From: Lingula anatina
Taxonomy: Eukaryota; Brachiopoda; Lingulata; Lingulida; Lingulidae
Direction of reading: 5' to 3'
NCBI RefSeq assembly: GCF_001039355.2
Contig: NW_019775574.1
Location: 139,058 to 203,057, forward strand
DNA length: 64,000 nucleotides
Shown here one piece after another: positions 26,461 through 39,369 of the stretch. How positions within the stretch are numbered: the stretch's first letter is position 1; each line of letters starts with the position of its first letter. A program made the translations under genes and the position numbers. The notes beneath the pieces were generated by a model, which worked only from the letters and a program-made list of their open reading frames with translations, made no database searches and had not been told where the DNA came from.

Positions 26461-26584
26461 CACAGATCGTACAGGAGTTGAAATTTGAGCAATTCTGACT
26501 GTGAATAAAAATTCTCGGAGCGGATTCAACAAGTGAAATAAGATAATAATGTTTACCCTTGTTTACGACAACGAACAACGAAAA

Positions 26585-26624
26585 AAGAGAGAGGGAGAGA
26601 GAGAGAGCGAGCGAGCGCGTGTGC

Positions 26625-26674
<50 letters not shown>
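26585..26674. repeat. Compound (GA)n(GC/GT)n(GA)n microsatellite
   Basis: GA units, then GCGA and GT units, then a long pure GA tract. Confidence 0.95.
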
Positions 26675-26677
<3 letters not shown>

Positions 26678-29600
26678 TTTACACCATATGTGCCTGGAAT
26701 TGCGCGTGTGCAGACAATAGAGCAGAACGCTGATTTTGAAAAGAACAACTGTTACTATTTTGTTACCTGCGCTTGGTAAGATATCTCTCCGTTGGTTCGT
26801 ATTTTAAGTACTTATTTTCGTTAAAATGAAACCGAGCTTTGTTAGACGACCACTTAGGTAGGAGATGTCATTAGGTAAATTGTGTGCGTGTAATATTTAA
26901 ACCCCACGGAACATCACAATCAATCAGGTTGCTTTACGATGACATATATATCTATTATTTCTCTTCATTTGTTCTCCGATAAAAAAAGAAAACTAAAGGC
27001 AAGTGGCTTGAATTGAGTAAATTGTATTTGAATCGTAAGAAGGAAATGTATATTAAATTTTTTCAATAGCTCAAGTCATCAACACTGGATACTGACATCA
27101 GGCGTGTTCAAGATGTCCCCTTATATGAACTTGGTGTGAGGAGCGGTAGACAATGAAGGCCGCGCAGCAATTACGCGAAAATAAGCCCAGAATTCGAGAA
27201 TAACTGTAATTAGTTTTATCTTGACAGCATATGTCTCCATGAAAATTATTCGCTGTGGCTATATTTCTTTGCAATGGACCGTGTGAAACACGTCTAAATA
27301 ACACGGCGCAGAGGGTAGTAACAGGCAGTCACGCTCTCCAGAACCACTTTGTTGATTAAGCTTGAAAAGAATCCACTTTGCACATTCATACACGGCGTTC
27401 ACGGCGCGTGCGAGAAGAAAAGACATCGGTTTACCTGCACCTCTCGGTGTCTTCCTATTTCCGACATCATGAGAATAGCCAGGTAATTTAATCAGATTAA
27501 TAACAGATCATTTGTGTCTTTTAAGACGCAAAGAAGATAGAAAGGCATATCAGTGCCTCGCTTGCTTATTAATGAAGTAAAACATACTGCGAAATGAAAA
27601 GATTGTTCAAAATAAAAAGCGTTTGCTTGTAATGTATTAATTTCCTCTTCAAATAATGATAATGAGATTGCCACATTCTATCCGCTTAAAAGGAAATATC
27701 AAAGATAGAGATACGTTTTGTTTCGATGCTGTCAAAACACGAATTTTATGTGAATCGAACAAGGAAATACATACCTGTGAAAATGTTGAAATTTTTAATC
27801 GAATTGAATAGTTTATTTACATATCGTACTAAGTGCTATCTATTTATCGCTACATGGTTTTGAAAAAAATCGTAGCTGTTCTGTTGGATTGATATTTTTC
27901 TCTCATTCCTTTTTTATACTCCAGGCATGTATTAAAACTGACCAGTTATCATGCACAAACTAAATTATTTTTTATTGCGGCATTTTAAGCCAAACCAATG
28001 AATATATTTAAATGAGTGTAAAATACAACAAAACACAGCGCAAAGGCAAAAAGGCCACATTAAACAATGTTTAAATAATCACCTGTTGTTATAGGATGTC
28101 CACTTGTGTCCTGTGTTTTGGAAATATTGGGGACAATTCTTCTTTCCCACTGGTCCAGTATAGCATCTAGAGCTCTGACGAACTAATAATCAGCCTACTG
28201 TCAATCTGAATGTCTTTTATAAACACAGCGCTATAAATAAATAATTATTACCCGGTTGTAGCATATGTTCCCAGCCTTGATCTTGTAATAGTTAATGTAA
28301 AGCGATGATAATTAAAGATTATGGATAGTGTAAGGATGATTGCGATTGGTCAGTAAGGATGCACTGAGCCTTTTGATTGGTCGATTCTTCATAGCAACAT
28401 GGACTGTCTGAACACACCTCAGAAAAGTAGTGATAAATGTATCTAACACGGCAGATACTGTTCATAGTTGCTCTGAAAACTCCTCTGTTGCACTGACAGA
28501 ATAAAATGTAAGATTGGTTGCCCATTAAATGTCGTCAAATGTATCGAAAAAATGTAGAATGAAAATGTGATGGAAGTTTGTGCCCAAAACTTTTTAGCTT
28601 AATCGCTTTCGGATCACCAGGATCTAATTCTGATCAAATTAAAAAAATTACTGGACCGACATCGATTTAACTGGCATTGGCGAGGAGCCAGTGTTTATTT
28701 CACAGGCTGCCGATACATGCAAACAGTGTAGTCCTTAACGTTTTGTTAATAAACCAATTACTAATACAAAAAATTACAAATGCTGGCAGTGGTGGAAGTG
28801 TGGACGGACTATCAGTTGGAATCTTTGTAGGACTCAAATGGTGGTACATGACTGTACTACTGTTGCATATGATCATACATCTACTTTCTGCGGTTCGGAT
28901 TAAAATTTTAATCCTACTCTGCAAAGCAGAGAAGGAAAGCACTGTGCATAAAAATACACATAAAGAAAAAATGAAGAGGTCATATCTGTTCATTAAAAGG
29001 AGACAAATATTTAAATTGCCAAGCAAAATCAACAACAAATGTAAATTTAGATTTCCTTGGCTTTATGATAATATTCAAATATTTGACTTGGGCAGTGAAA
29101 ATACGAGCTTCTCAAAAATTCATTTTCTTCACATTTACATGCAACCGTTCTCCTGGTCAAATGAAGAAAAATGCCACCAAAACAAATATTATAAGGGAAA
29201 TGTAGGAAAAATTTATCGAGAAGAAAATTAGAGACTCAAAATTTTATCCAAAGATATCTGAATTAAACATGTAAAACTGAATACAGAATTTTCTTCACGT
29301 AAAATGTTTCACATCAAACGTTTTTGTCAATAAGATGACTAACTTCCCCATTGCTTCAAAACTGAGTTTTCTGTTGGGGATTCTTCATTGTTATTCTGAA
29401 CCTTTATTGTTTTCCTATGAATGTAAATTTATTCAAATGAGCAATTACCTACAACACTTATAAAAGCAACACTCTTTTTTTACATTCAGCTCCCCCTTTT
29501 CTTCCACTGTATCATTCAAAAGCACATTATTACTTGAACACACATGTAGCTCTGCCTGACTTCTCGTATTAAAGTCGGCAAAATAATCAGTCTTAAAACG

Positions 29601-32229
29601 GCTGCGGTAAAGCGCTCACTTTGGTCACAAAAGCAAAGGACGTGCAAATCTGACATTCCACACCTCTCTGAAGACGCGTTCACTCGTAAAACTGCGGTTT
29701 CAGATTCAAGTAATTAAGTAAATTTGGACGCACATTTATCCTTGAAAATTGATTTTAACAAAGTCGGTATTTACGCGTAAAACCTGTAGCAATTAACTAG
29801 ATGTGTTTCTATATGCGTGTGTGTGCATTGTCTGTGTGTTTGCATCAGGTGTACGTAATAATGATTCACTTGCCTAGAAAATTACTCTAAATAAAAATCG
29901 GGAAGTAAGAAAACGCCATAATAAGGAGGAAATGTTCTCCGAAGTCAGAGCAGATAACGAGCTTGGGGTATATTCATATAAATACATGTATTATGTAAGT
30001 TCTGCGTATTCTTTTAACTTAGATACGTTGAGTTTTTTTATTGCAAATTGTTTAATATCTGATTATTATTGATTTTATACTGCAAATTTCAACGATGCAT
30101 TACCCTAACAAATCTAATTGAAAATAGTCTTTAATACCCATGTAATAATAATGAACCAAGGTTATTTTTTGTTAATTACTTTGCACTCTGAGTCTCTGAG
30201 CTTGCTCCATGTTATAAATCTGCGGGCATTCGTCCGCCATATTTCTCTTTCCATCTTTATACATGCTTGATTGAATTTGATAATTTTATCAAATCTCAAA
30301 TAAGTTAATAATATTGAACTTTGCCAGCAGAGGAACTAAATTGTGAGCAATTCCTTCATCAACAGACTAGACGATATTTGGGCTCAGTTTTCCTAGTTGT
30401 GGACACGGTAAGTGACAAAGCCATGAGATTTATATTCGTGGCAAATAACAGATGTGTAGCAAGAATGAACTGATGGTGCATGTATATATAAACTATGTAC
30501 AGATGTGCTTGTCAGCATATAGTCTATAAGGTGTCCTTTGCTATCGTTTCAAACCATTTCCATAATTTTGCGTGGAATCCATGTTAACAGATTTTGTTTA
30601 AAAAGTCTAAAAAAAAAAGCATTGAAGTCCTTTAACCACACTCAATGTGCCAATTTTTCCTAAATCGTCAGGAAAAAAGCACAAGTATTTGTCTTTGCGG
30701 TACAGCTTATACCTTCTAACCAATAGGAATACCTCTATTGCCGGTAATAAGTCTACTTTGACCTCTATCTTTTTGAATGGAATGTGTCGTCTGCTGATCA
30801 GTACTCGCTAGTGCTCTCTTAGCTTTTCTTTGCATTTTTTATATCGACTAACCGCATTGATAGGGAAAAAATCCAGTCTAAGTGTACAAATCGTAGCATA
30901 ATGACAAGGAATATGAAGTTAAGGGACCCAAAAGTAATTATTACTTTGGGATATTTTGGGTTTATAACACTCTCAATATTTTACAATCTCAAAAATGGAA
31001 TAGCATATTCATTTCTAGAAGTATTTTCTGGCCAGACCTTACGGACATACGTCTGAGAAACATACTAAGGAATCATGATAACTTGCTATGACATTGCATT
31101 ATGTGGAAAGATTCTTCTCACCTAACGCATTTGTCCAAAACGTCCTTTGCTGCATTGATGTTCTGTTTTCCCTGCCGGAAAATATGATGTTCGCTGTAAT
31201 GTGCTTTTGGTCAAATCGTATGTTGCTTCTTCTTTCTTACGACCACGTCATGTACATGAAGCTACGACAAATGGACTAGGTCACCTGTTAATTTGACTTC
31301 CAGGATATGAAAAACTTCGTGACAAAAAAATATTAAATAATTAGTAAATGAAAACTAACTAAAAATTGATAAATAAAACTCCGTCTTTTTTTAACTGCAG
31401 GGCCATTCACTGTTTCCCCTCCTTGGCTTTGTCATTCTGCATTGCCCATATACTAGTAAAGCGAATAAATTAAGCAACACACACCTATCTACTATTTTAG
31501 TGATGGAAAACGGTGGGGATTTTTAAAGAGGAAGTTGTACTGAGGAATGTCCCCGGGACTTACATGTAGATAATGGTATGTAGAACTTATCACTGGGACT
31601 AAACTGCAGTACCATTGCTCATTAATTTTTCTCTGTTAGAAAAGCAGATATACTCTTTTTTTAAAAAAACAAATATATCAGTTTGAATATCGGATATATC
31701 CATTATTATGGTGAGACTGGAAACGTTGGCAAATTTAGATAATTCTTAAAAAGATGTTCATGTTAACAAAAAAGAAGCTTTTGAGCCCCAAAAATTGAAT
31801 AGAAAATTGAATGATTAATTTTAACAAATTGATTTATTCATAGATTAGAAATATTTGAAAGTGTATTAAAGACTATTGAGATGTCACAATAATGTTGACA
31901 TCATGAAATCTGATGAGATCACGACTCCGAATTGTTCTGTCCATAATTCGTCAAACAGCTATTTCTAGGAACACAGTGATTTTTGCTTTTTATAGTCCAT
32001 AAAAGAAAATAAGACTATTTATTGATCTCTCGCTTCGCAAGATCAGAATACCTTCGCCATGGCAACAATCGAGGTCGTTACGGCTATAGTCTTCATACAG
32101 TGATTATGCCATTATTAGACCACGTGGATCATTGCCTGTAATAATGTATGATTAGGTATGACAAAAAAGAGATGCACGTGACAAAGACTAAGTTTGTGGT
32201 GAACGTTAAGAAAGGAAATGTATGAAACA

Positions 32230-32258
32230 CATGTATGTATGTATGTATGTATGTATGA
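32230..32258. repeat. (ATGT)n microsatellite
   Basis: About seven tandem ATGT units, flanked on both sides by the word ATGTATGAAACAC. Confidence 0.9.
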
Positions 32259-33952
32259 AATGTATGAAACACAAAAGAAAAATGTGAAAGTGAATGACTG
32301 AATAGTCTGGATTTCTTCTTCTTGCACTACTTCTTTTTTCTACTTTTTTATAATATCACATTTACCCATCAGAGTTCAAATCTTTCCCTAGGGCTAACAT
32401 CTCTTTTTATTTTAATTACTTCAAATAAGAGTTGCATAAGAAATTTATATAACACTGACGTTCATTAAAAACGATTACAACCTATTATAATAGAATTTTT
32501 TAAAAAATCCGTTGTAATTTAATGGATTGCCACGCCCTATTCCAAATCCAAAGAATTTTAACGTGTGGGCAGTTCAATGTATACTCAAAGTGGCGTTTGA
32601 AGTGGTTGGTGGCCACTTGCGTTTGAATAGTAAAAGGAACGCCAAGATCTATTATTCTTTCATGCTAACTTCATGTACAGGTGAACAATGGCCAAAAACT
32701 CGGTGTCTATAAAGCCATTTTGTAGATTAGTTAAGTAATAAGTGTCTTGTGACCAGTGCATTCGCTGAGTGTATTAGGTATTTGCATGAAAAGAAATGCA
32801 AACACAATGATGTTAGTCATGTTGGTTTGCGTCAACATTGCGTGAAGGGCTGGTGTCAACGTGCCCACGCTAGTACGCTGAACAACCGGTGGTACTAGAT
32901 TTTGTTAAAATTTCAAATTCAAAGTGGATATCTATTGTTAAAATGGCCATCCTATCTGGGACCCACTATTCATCACATACATATGGATTTTAGATTACAT
33001 CAATCTTACCACAATAAATGAGATGTTTGTGTTTGACGTTTTATTTCACGTTTTATTCGGCGAAATTTAGTAAAAACACAACATGAACTTAGTAAAGCTT
33101 CATTAAGAATAAAGGCCAGTCAGTCCAATGCACGTTTCTTCATATCTGATTTCTTAAAAAAATATGTTTATGTTTATTTTACTGGACTGTGTGAATTTTA
33201 GATTTCAATTCACATTTATGAATGACGTCATTGCTGTTCCCCATCCCGTATGGCCATTGTACAAACTGCGACAAAGCTCATCGTTTCGCTTGCGTGCGCC
33301 CTTTGGTCTGTTGCTGTTTATCCCTTTGTCCTCCCTAGTTACCATTTTCTGGGGTTAGTGCCAAAACACTATTCCAGTCTTCCATTTTAAGATCTCTCCT
33401 AAAGAAGGAATTAAATAGCGTCTGAGGGATGCCTATGAAAGTACCTAAAATGGCCTGCGCATTAAGGTAGGAAATCAGTTTTACGTATGTTTTTCACTGC
33501 GTTTACCATTGTTTCAAAAGATTTCTGAAATCGTGAAACATACCTCAGTTTGGAAGACAAGAGTGATAATACTGATATTTTTCTGACTATAGAACACCTA
33601 CAGTCCCGTGTGACCTTTTCTAAATGAACAATCAGTTTCAACAATATTGATCGCATGTATAAGTACTGTATATGTAAAACTAATCGATGTTGTAGTGATT
33701 GAAGGGGATAAGTAGTTAGTCCACTCAAGCCTTGATTTAACTTCATCCCTATTTCTCATAATATGAGACATTTGTGATGATAAACCACCCATCTATATCT
33801 AGTTTATTCTGCTTCAGATCTGTGACAGCATTTTAAGATGGCCTTGTAGTATCTTAAATCATCTTTAGTCCCATAAAGGCAAAACTTATCGTACCATATC
33901 AATACATATTTCAAAATCTGACATTATTCCAAGCTTTGCTTTCTTATTTTAG

Positions 33953-34109
33953 GAAAATGATGAAGGACACATTGCTGACCTTGATGCTAGTATTAATATG
34001 CTCCTCAAATGTCACAGGTGAGTTTCTGTCAACAGAATCACTTTAGTCGGTAAAATTGATTTTAAATGTGCCTTTTAAAAGATATATATCAAGATACCTT
34101 CACTATTCG

Positions 34110-34164
<55 letters not shown>

Positions 34165-37100
34165 TTTGTCTGGGGGGGGGGTGAGGAGTGCGGAAGTGGA
34201 GTTAAACCCAAATAAAATTTTATAATACTGATATCTTGATACTTAACCAAGACGAGTTTAACGATCTTATATTTTTCAATATTGACAATTTGATATTTTT
34301 CAATATATATATTTATAGTATAAATATCAATAATGTATTTTATGTTTATTAAGGTGTATACATGTATTGTGTTGTTTTTGGTTACTTTTATCACAATATT
34401 CTCAATTTTTCTTGTTTTTAGGCCAAAACGCAACACAGTTTGGCTTTGATATCATAGACAGGCCATACGTCGATCCAGACGGGGGTCAGATATTATTTGT
34501 AGAGACCGCACACCCTCTCGGAGAGGGACGTTTATCAAGTTTTCACGTATACACTAAAAGCTTGCTGCAAGCATTTAACATTTCGGAAATCGCTCCCACT
34601 TACTTTTATATTTGGTCGAAAGCAAGCAATTCCAGCGAGATTTATCAATTGGAGTACAGCTTGAAAGTCAATTTGCAGCCTGGAACTCAAGAAGATTCGG
34701 TACGTTTAATTATTATTATTTTGCAATTTTTTTTATGTTTGAGTTATACTGTTCACCTTAGAGATTCAACTCATTCGTAGAACAATATGAGAATCTCTCT
34801 CACAAGCGGAAACATTGATATTTTCAATGTCATACTGTTAATACATTATCAGCAAACAGAATGGCAACCTGGTCTGATACAAACGATGAAAAGTAGGTAT
34901 ATATCGCAGGTATATCGATTTCGTCTAAAGCGGAAACTTCTTGGCATTTGATAAACACATTTAAATGGTTGAACAAACAAACGGACTTTACAAAGCGTCT
35001 TTACCAACAAAGGCTATACTTGTACAAAACGCAAACATGGATGTCGCTCAGTACGTAAGCATTACGGGGCAGACGTTAGAAATTTTCAAAACACAATTGC
35101 CTATATTATAACAGACTACCTGTACACCCCTATACTATTTGTCAACTTTGGTTATTCGGATATTTACGTCTTTTGCTGACACAGTATGTTACGCATTTAC
35201 AAACTAAATAAATAATTACTTGAACCAAGTCTTTTTTCCATTTAAAGACATGATCTGTTCTCTGTTTTCATTGTAAGGTAGTTCATTTTATAACCTGCAT
35301 GCAGCTGAATTTATTTGCCATAATGCGATGTTTTTATCCCTGTAGTAAGTGTGTCTTTATAGTTCATTATGCACCACACATCATGTGTCTGTTTTACTTT
35401 TTTTAGTTTGACGCGCCAGATCCAAAACCGTGGATACACAGTGGATGGTACCTTGGGTGGGCCTTTGAAAAAATATTCAACCCTGTAGCATTCACCTATG
35501 AAAACCCTGCCACGTTTACCTTGAAGACCAAGGGGTTGGACCGACAGAACCTTGCGTTCCCTAATGAAGGAGATGTCATTACTTTTCCGGACACAAAGCC
35601 CTACTCCCACTCCATTGGTGTTCGGGTAAATCTTGGTAAGTTAAAGGAAGTAAGAGCATCGATTTTCACTGAATAGAAAATTGTACATCTTGTTTAGTAT
35701 TCATGATATAATAAAACCAATGACAATAATAACTAGTACTGATAAATAGTTAAACTTTGGAATTTCAAAAATAAAAAAAGAAGAAGAACAAAACATCGAG
35801 AGTTTTTTCAATTTAATGTTTATTTTCAACATTTTAGGAACAACTACGTCAACAACGACAACAACGACGACAACTACCACAACGCCGACCACCACCACGA
35901 CGCCAACAACTACGACTACACCGACAACCACCGGTAAAGCAACAATTTCTTATGAATGTATTTTACACGATGTGTGCATTTATCTTTCACTTTGAGGTTT
36001 GCTGTTAATTTTTATCACTAAGCGTGTTGTTTTAAGTCTCACTTATCTAATTATGAGTGACTCATAAAGTATAGTGACTAATTTTTACTGTTAATAAAAT
36101 TTGATGGAAATTTGCTTTTCACCGAAATCCTTTGCTTTTTTGCCGGTTTCTCCTTTGATTCACAATCAAAGTGTGTTGTGATTTTTCTAGCAACATCTAC
36201 TACCACTGTCGCACCTACTACTACTGCCACTACCACAACGACTACTACTGAACCCTCAACGACCACTGCTACCACACCCTCAGCAGGTAAGCTAAATTCC
36301 GCTACGAAAGCCGCATGTTTCTCAGACAGATAACAGGTGCTTTACTGATGTTTGTATTTGGAAGAGCAAGAAGACAAACTTCACGTAAGGAAGTGGAGGA
36401 GATAAGACGAGCTTACATCACTGATGACAGTTTATTGTTAACAACCAGGCAGCGATATTTGTGACGCAAGAATTAGATTTAAAACCTTAATTCGAAATGA
36501 ACAGTTAGGGATGTTTCCCTCCTTTGAAGTGAAGGGTATAGTGCATGGTTATTTTTCACCACTTCGCGTTTTGTTTGTCAGGGTTTGCCCTCTTTTACAG
36601 CCTAGCGATAGAACCTTGCCTGTTTTCACGCAAACTGTTTATTTTGAAAAAAAAAAGAAATACCTTTCTACTTATCATAACCAATAAGATGTTTCTTCAC
36701 TTTGCGTAATTTGCACTTTTAACTTGTCTGATTATTTGTGATGTGTTTGTCGACTACCTCTGAGTTTTTTATTGTCCCTGTACTTTAGCTGAGAGCCATA
36801 CCATGCCTATTACCACTTCACCACTTACAACGACTACAACCAAGCCGGTGCCCGTTATAACCACGTCACTTAGTGGTAGTAGACATAGTAGTGCGCCCGT
36901 GACTTCAAATAGTGAGACGAGCACCACTCGTAGCATTACAACCACGACTTCTAAATCGACGACGACAACAGCAGCAACAACAACGTCACCAGTCAGCACA
37001 CAAGCGACCAATAATTTCGGTGAGAGTGCACCCTAATATCAATCCAATCAATGAATCCAATAATGTCGGCACAGTTTCAATGCAACGTCGGGTCTTCTGC

Positions 37101-39369
37101 ATTCCGCCAACCTCGGATAAATTCGCATCCGAATTACGTCCCGATTTCTTGCATACAGCAGAGTGATGCAATATTTTGCTTTGAGAGTGTCTGCTTGTTA
37201 CTCTTGTTGTCTATGTACTAACATTATCATTTTTCATTAACAAATGATCTCTTTTAATTTGACTTGATTCAAAAATCACCTCCACGTCTGTCACTAAAAG
37301 GTTTTTTGGGAGGGCCGTTTATAGAAAAAAATTAGAACTGTGGGGCATGGAAGTGATTCGTTTATAAAAAATACGATATTCTGAATTTCGTCTAGCGTCA
37401 CATTAATATAAATCAAATTGAAATTGTATTTTTCATCTTACCATTGTGAATATTTATGAAAGTTGCAACGTTTTAGTATATTGTCCTCTGTTTATGTTTG
37501 TTTAGTTGCACAGCCTCTTATCCTGGCAATGGTGGCCGGCAGCAACTTCGTGTATCCAGGATGTAGCCGCGGGGGACGAAACGAGTCTGGTATAGAGTGG
37601 TATAAGGTTGAAGATGACGGGCAGCAGTATTTCGTTAGTCCGCACCCCTTGGACCTCGCTAACCTAGCTGCCTCGGACACTGGGTGTTACGTTTGTATAT
37701 ATGAAACCAGCACAGTGGACAAAGTGTGTCTTAATGTCACAGGGCAGGCAGGTGGGTACACTTCTCAGTCAAACACTTGTACTGCTGTAAACATAGCAGA
37801 AAAATAAAAACTGAAGTTGATTTAAATGTGGTCCAGGTTCACTCAACAAGTGTTAATGCAACGTCAGCGGTTTTATTTGGGCTCTTCTGATACTGTTTTA
37901 GAGGGATGGTCTCCTAGAAACAAGATGTTAAGATGAAGGAATTAAGAATTTTAAAAATATATATAAAGTATTTTTTATCTTTTACATTAACTGCGTGAAA
38001 CATATTTAGTTAAAAGCCTATAAATTCCAAAAAGATATAATTATAGCTTTTATTATCCAGGCGGAAACGTAGGTGCAAGAGAAGGTGACGCGTCTGTAGC
38101 GCCTCCTGTTGGACTAACTAACACGGAAATCGCATTTCTTGTGATTGGCATTGCCTTGGCAATAATCGTGCTCTTCATCTGTATTTGGATCGTGTGCTGG
38201 TGCTGCGCTTGCTGCAAAATGAAAAAAGAAACTGGTAAAAGTAGGTGTTTTCTTTTATCTGTTTTTTTTTCTGAAAATAAATTGTTAAATGCATAGTTTG
38301 TAATGCCTATCTGAATATTCTTTCAAGTCTAGGGTTGGTGCCCTCATGTAAAGCGGTATAGTACTTTGTGGAACTTGAATTTTGTCTAAAACATTATATC
38401 CTGTTGCTTGGAGAACGTCATCAAACATTGATTCAAATTGTATTCCAGATGTTTGTTGTCCTTGTTGGATGACATCAGCAGTGATGCCAATGGAAGAGGA
38501 TGAATATATTCATCCAGACCCAATGTAAGTGCATTATATGGGAAAAACTTGTACAGATTAAAGTTGTTAGATTATATATCGTTTGTTGTTACTTTTGGGA
38601 CAGATGAATTGTCAAACAGATGTGCAAGTGGCGGTTAGTAACAGTTCAGTTACATGAAATACTTTTACACCTTATCTTACAGAACTGAAGTACCGAAAAT
38701 GAACGGAATGAACGGACATGTTGGAAACGGTCATCTGCCCAACTCGCCAGCCAAACCTAAACAACAGAATCACTACGAAGACGTTGAAAGTTATCTACAA
38801 GAAGAAACAAAGCGACGACAGAAGTAAGTACATTTTCCATAGTGCCTGATACACAGGGTAAGGGTAAATGGGTGGGTTTTTGTAAGGATGTAAAGGGTGT
38901 TTTGTGATTGGTAGGCATCTCGTGTTTTAGATAGATCAATTTTTAAAACATTAAGTTTCCAATGGTTTTAAAAGAACTAAACACTTTGATCTTTTGTGTG
39001 CGAGAGAAATTGGATATAATCTGGAAAACGGCTATTGAACGATCAAGATGAAATTGACACTTTTTTGAGGGAAAATATCGAGACCGATCAAAATCCGTTT
39101 CGCCTCCGTCTTTAACGAGTTTTATACATGTATACTATTTGTGATTAGCTTTCTGTAATGGGTCATTGCTCTAAAATTTATCTATATTTTTCTTTATGCA
39201 TTACTCTACAGGTTAACGTTTTTTCTTTTATAATTTCAGAAAACAATTTGGACTCGCAGCCGTCACAACTTCCCTTAACATGACGAAAGAAGCTAAGAAA
39301 AAATCCCGCAAAAAGAAGAAGGTCAAAAAAAATTCTGCAAATGAAAGTTCGAATAAAATTGTTATTTAA
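33953..39369 (+). CDS. Type I membrane protein: unassigned ectodomain, Thr-rich mucin stalk, Ig-like domain, TM, cytoplasmic tail
   Basis: Eleven coding exons: 33957-34017, 34422-34699, 35407-35635, 35838-35933, 36191-36286, 36789-37019, 37506-37751, 38061-38240, 38449-38524, 38683-38823, 39240-39369; 587 residues, in frame throughout. Residues 1-20 look like a signal peptide (MMKDTLLTLMLVLICSS). 21-189: beta-rich ectodomain I cannot assign (WYLGWAFE, GQILFVETAHPL). 190-330: Thr/Ser stalk for O-glycosylation, from three exons. 331-412: Ig-like domain with CSRGG..IEWYK..LAASDTGCYVC. TM about 436-459, followed by Cys clusters (CWCCACC, CCPCW) suited to palmitoylation. The tail has DEYIHP and HYEDVESYL tyrosines and ends in a basic SRKKKKVKK run. 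N-glycosylation sequons include NAT, NIS, NSS, NES, NVT. The start follows an acceptor at 33952, so a 5'UTR exon exists upstream. Likely a surface receptor or adhesion molecule; ligand unknown. Confidence 0.85.
34112..34161. repeat. (GT)n microsatellite in intron 1 of the Ig/mucin gene
   Basis: Pure GT tract of about 25 units, followed by TTTG and a poly-G run. Confidence 0.95.

Larger units (their letters stand above)
22820..33952. other. 11-kb gene desert upstream of SKOR
   Basis: No spliced gene could be built here. Open frames up to 184 codons (28677-29231) have no recognisable motif and biased AT-rich composition. It contains microsatellites, a weak mobile-element trace and a homeodomain-motif-rich stretch, listed separately. 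Noncoding 5' exons of SKOR (minus) and of the Ig/mucin gene (plus) must lie somewhere inside, because both coding starts sit just after splice acceptors. Their positions cannot be read from sequence alone. Confidence 0.6.

Noticed and set aside
28677-29231. 184-codon plus-strand frame in the SKOR upstream desert
   Set aside because: No recognisable motif, Lys/Asn/Ile/Leu-rich composition expected of AT-rich noncoding DNA, no clear splice context, and an overlapping minus-strand frame of similar quality.
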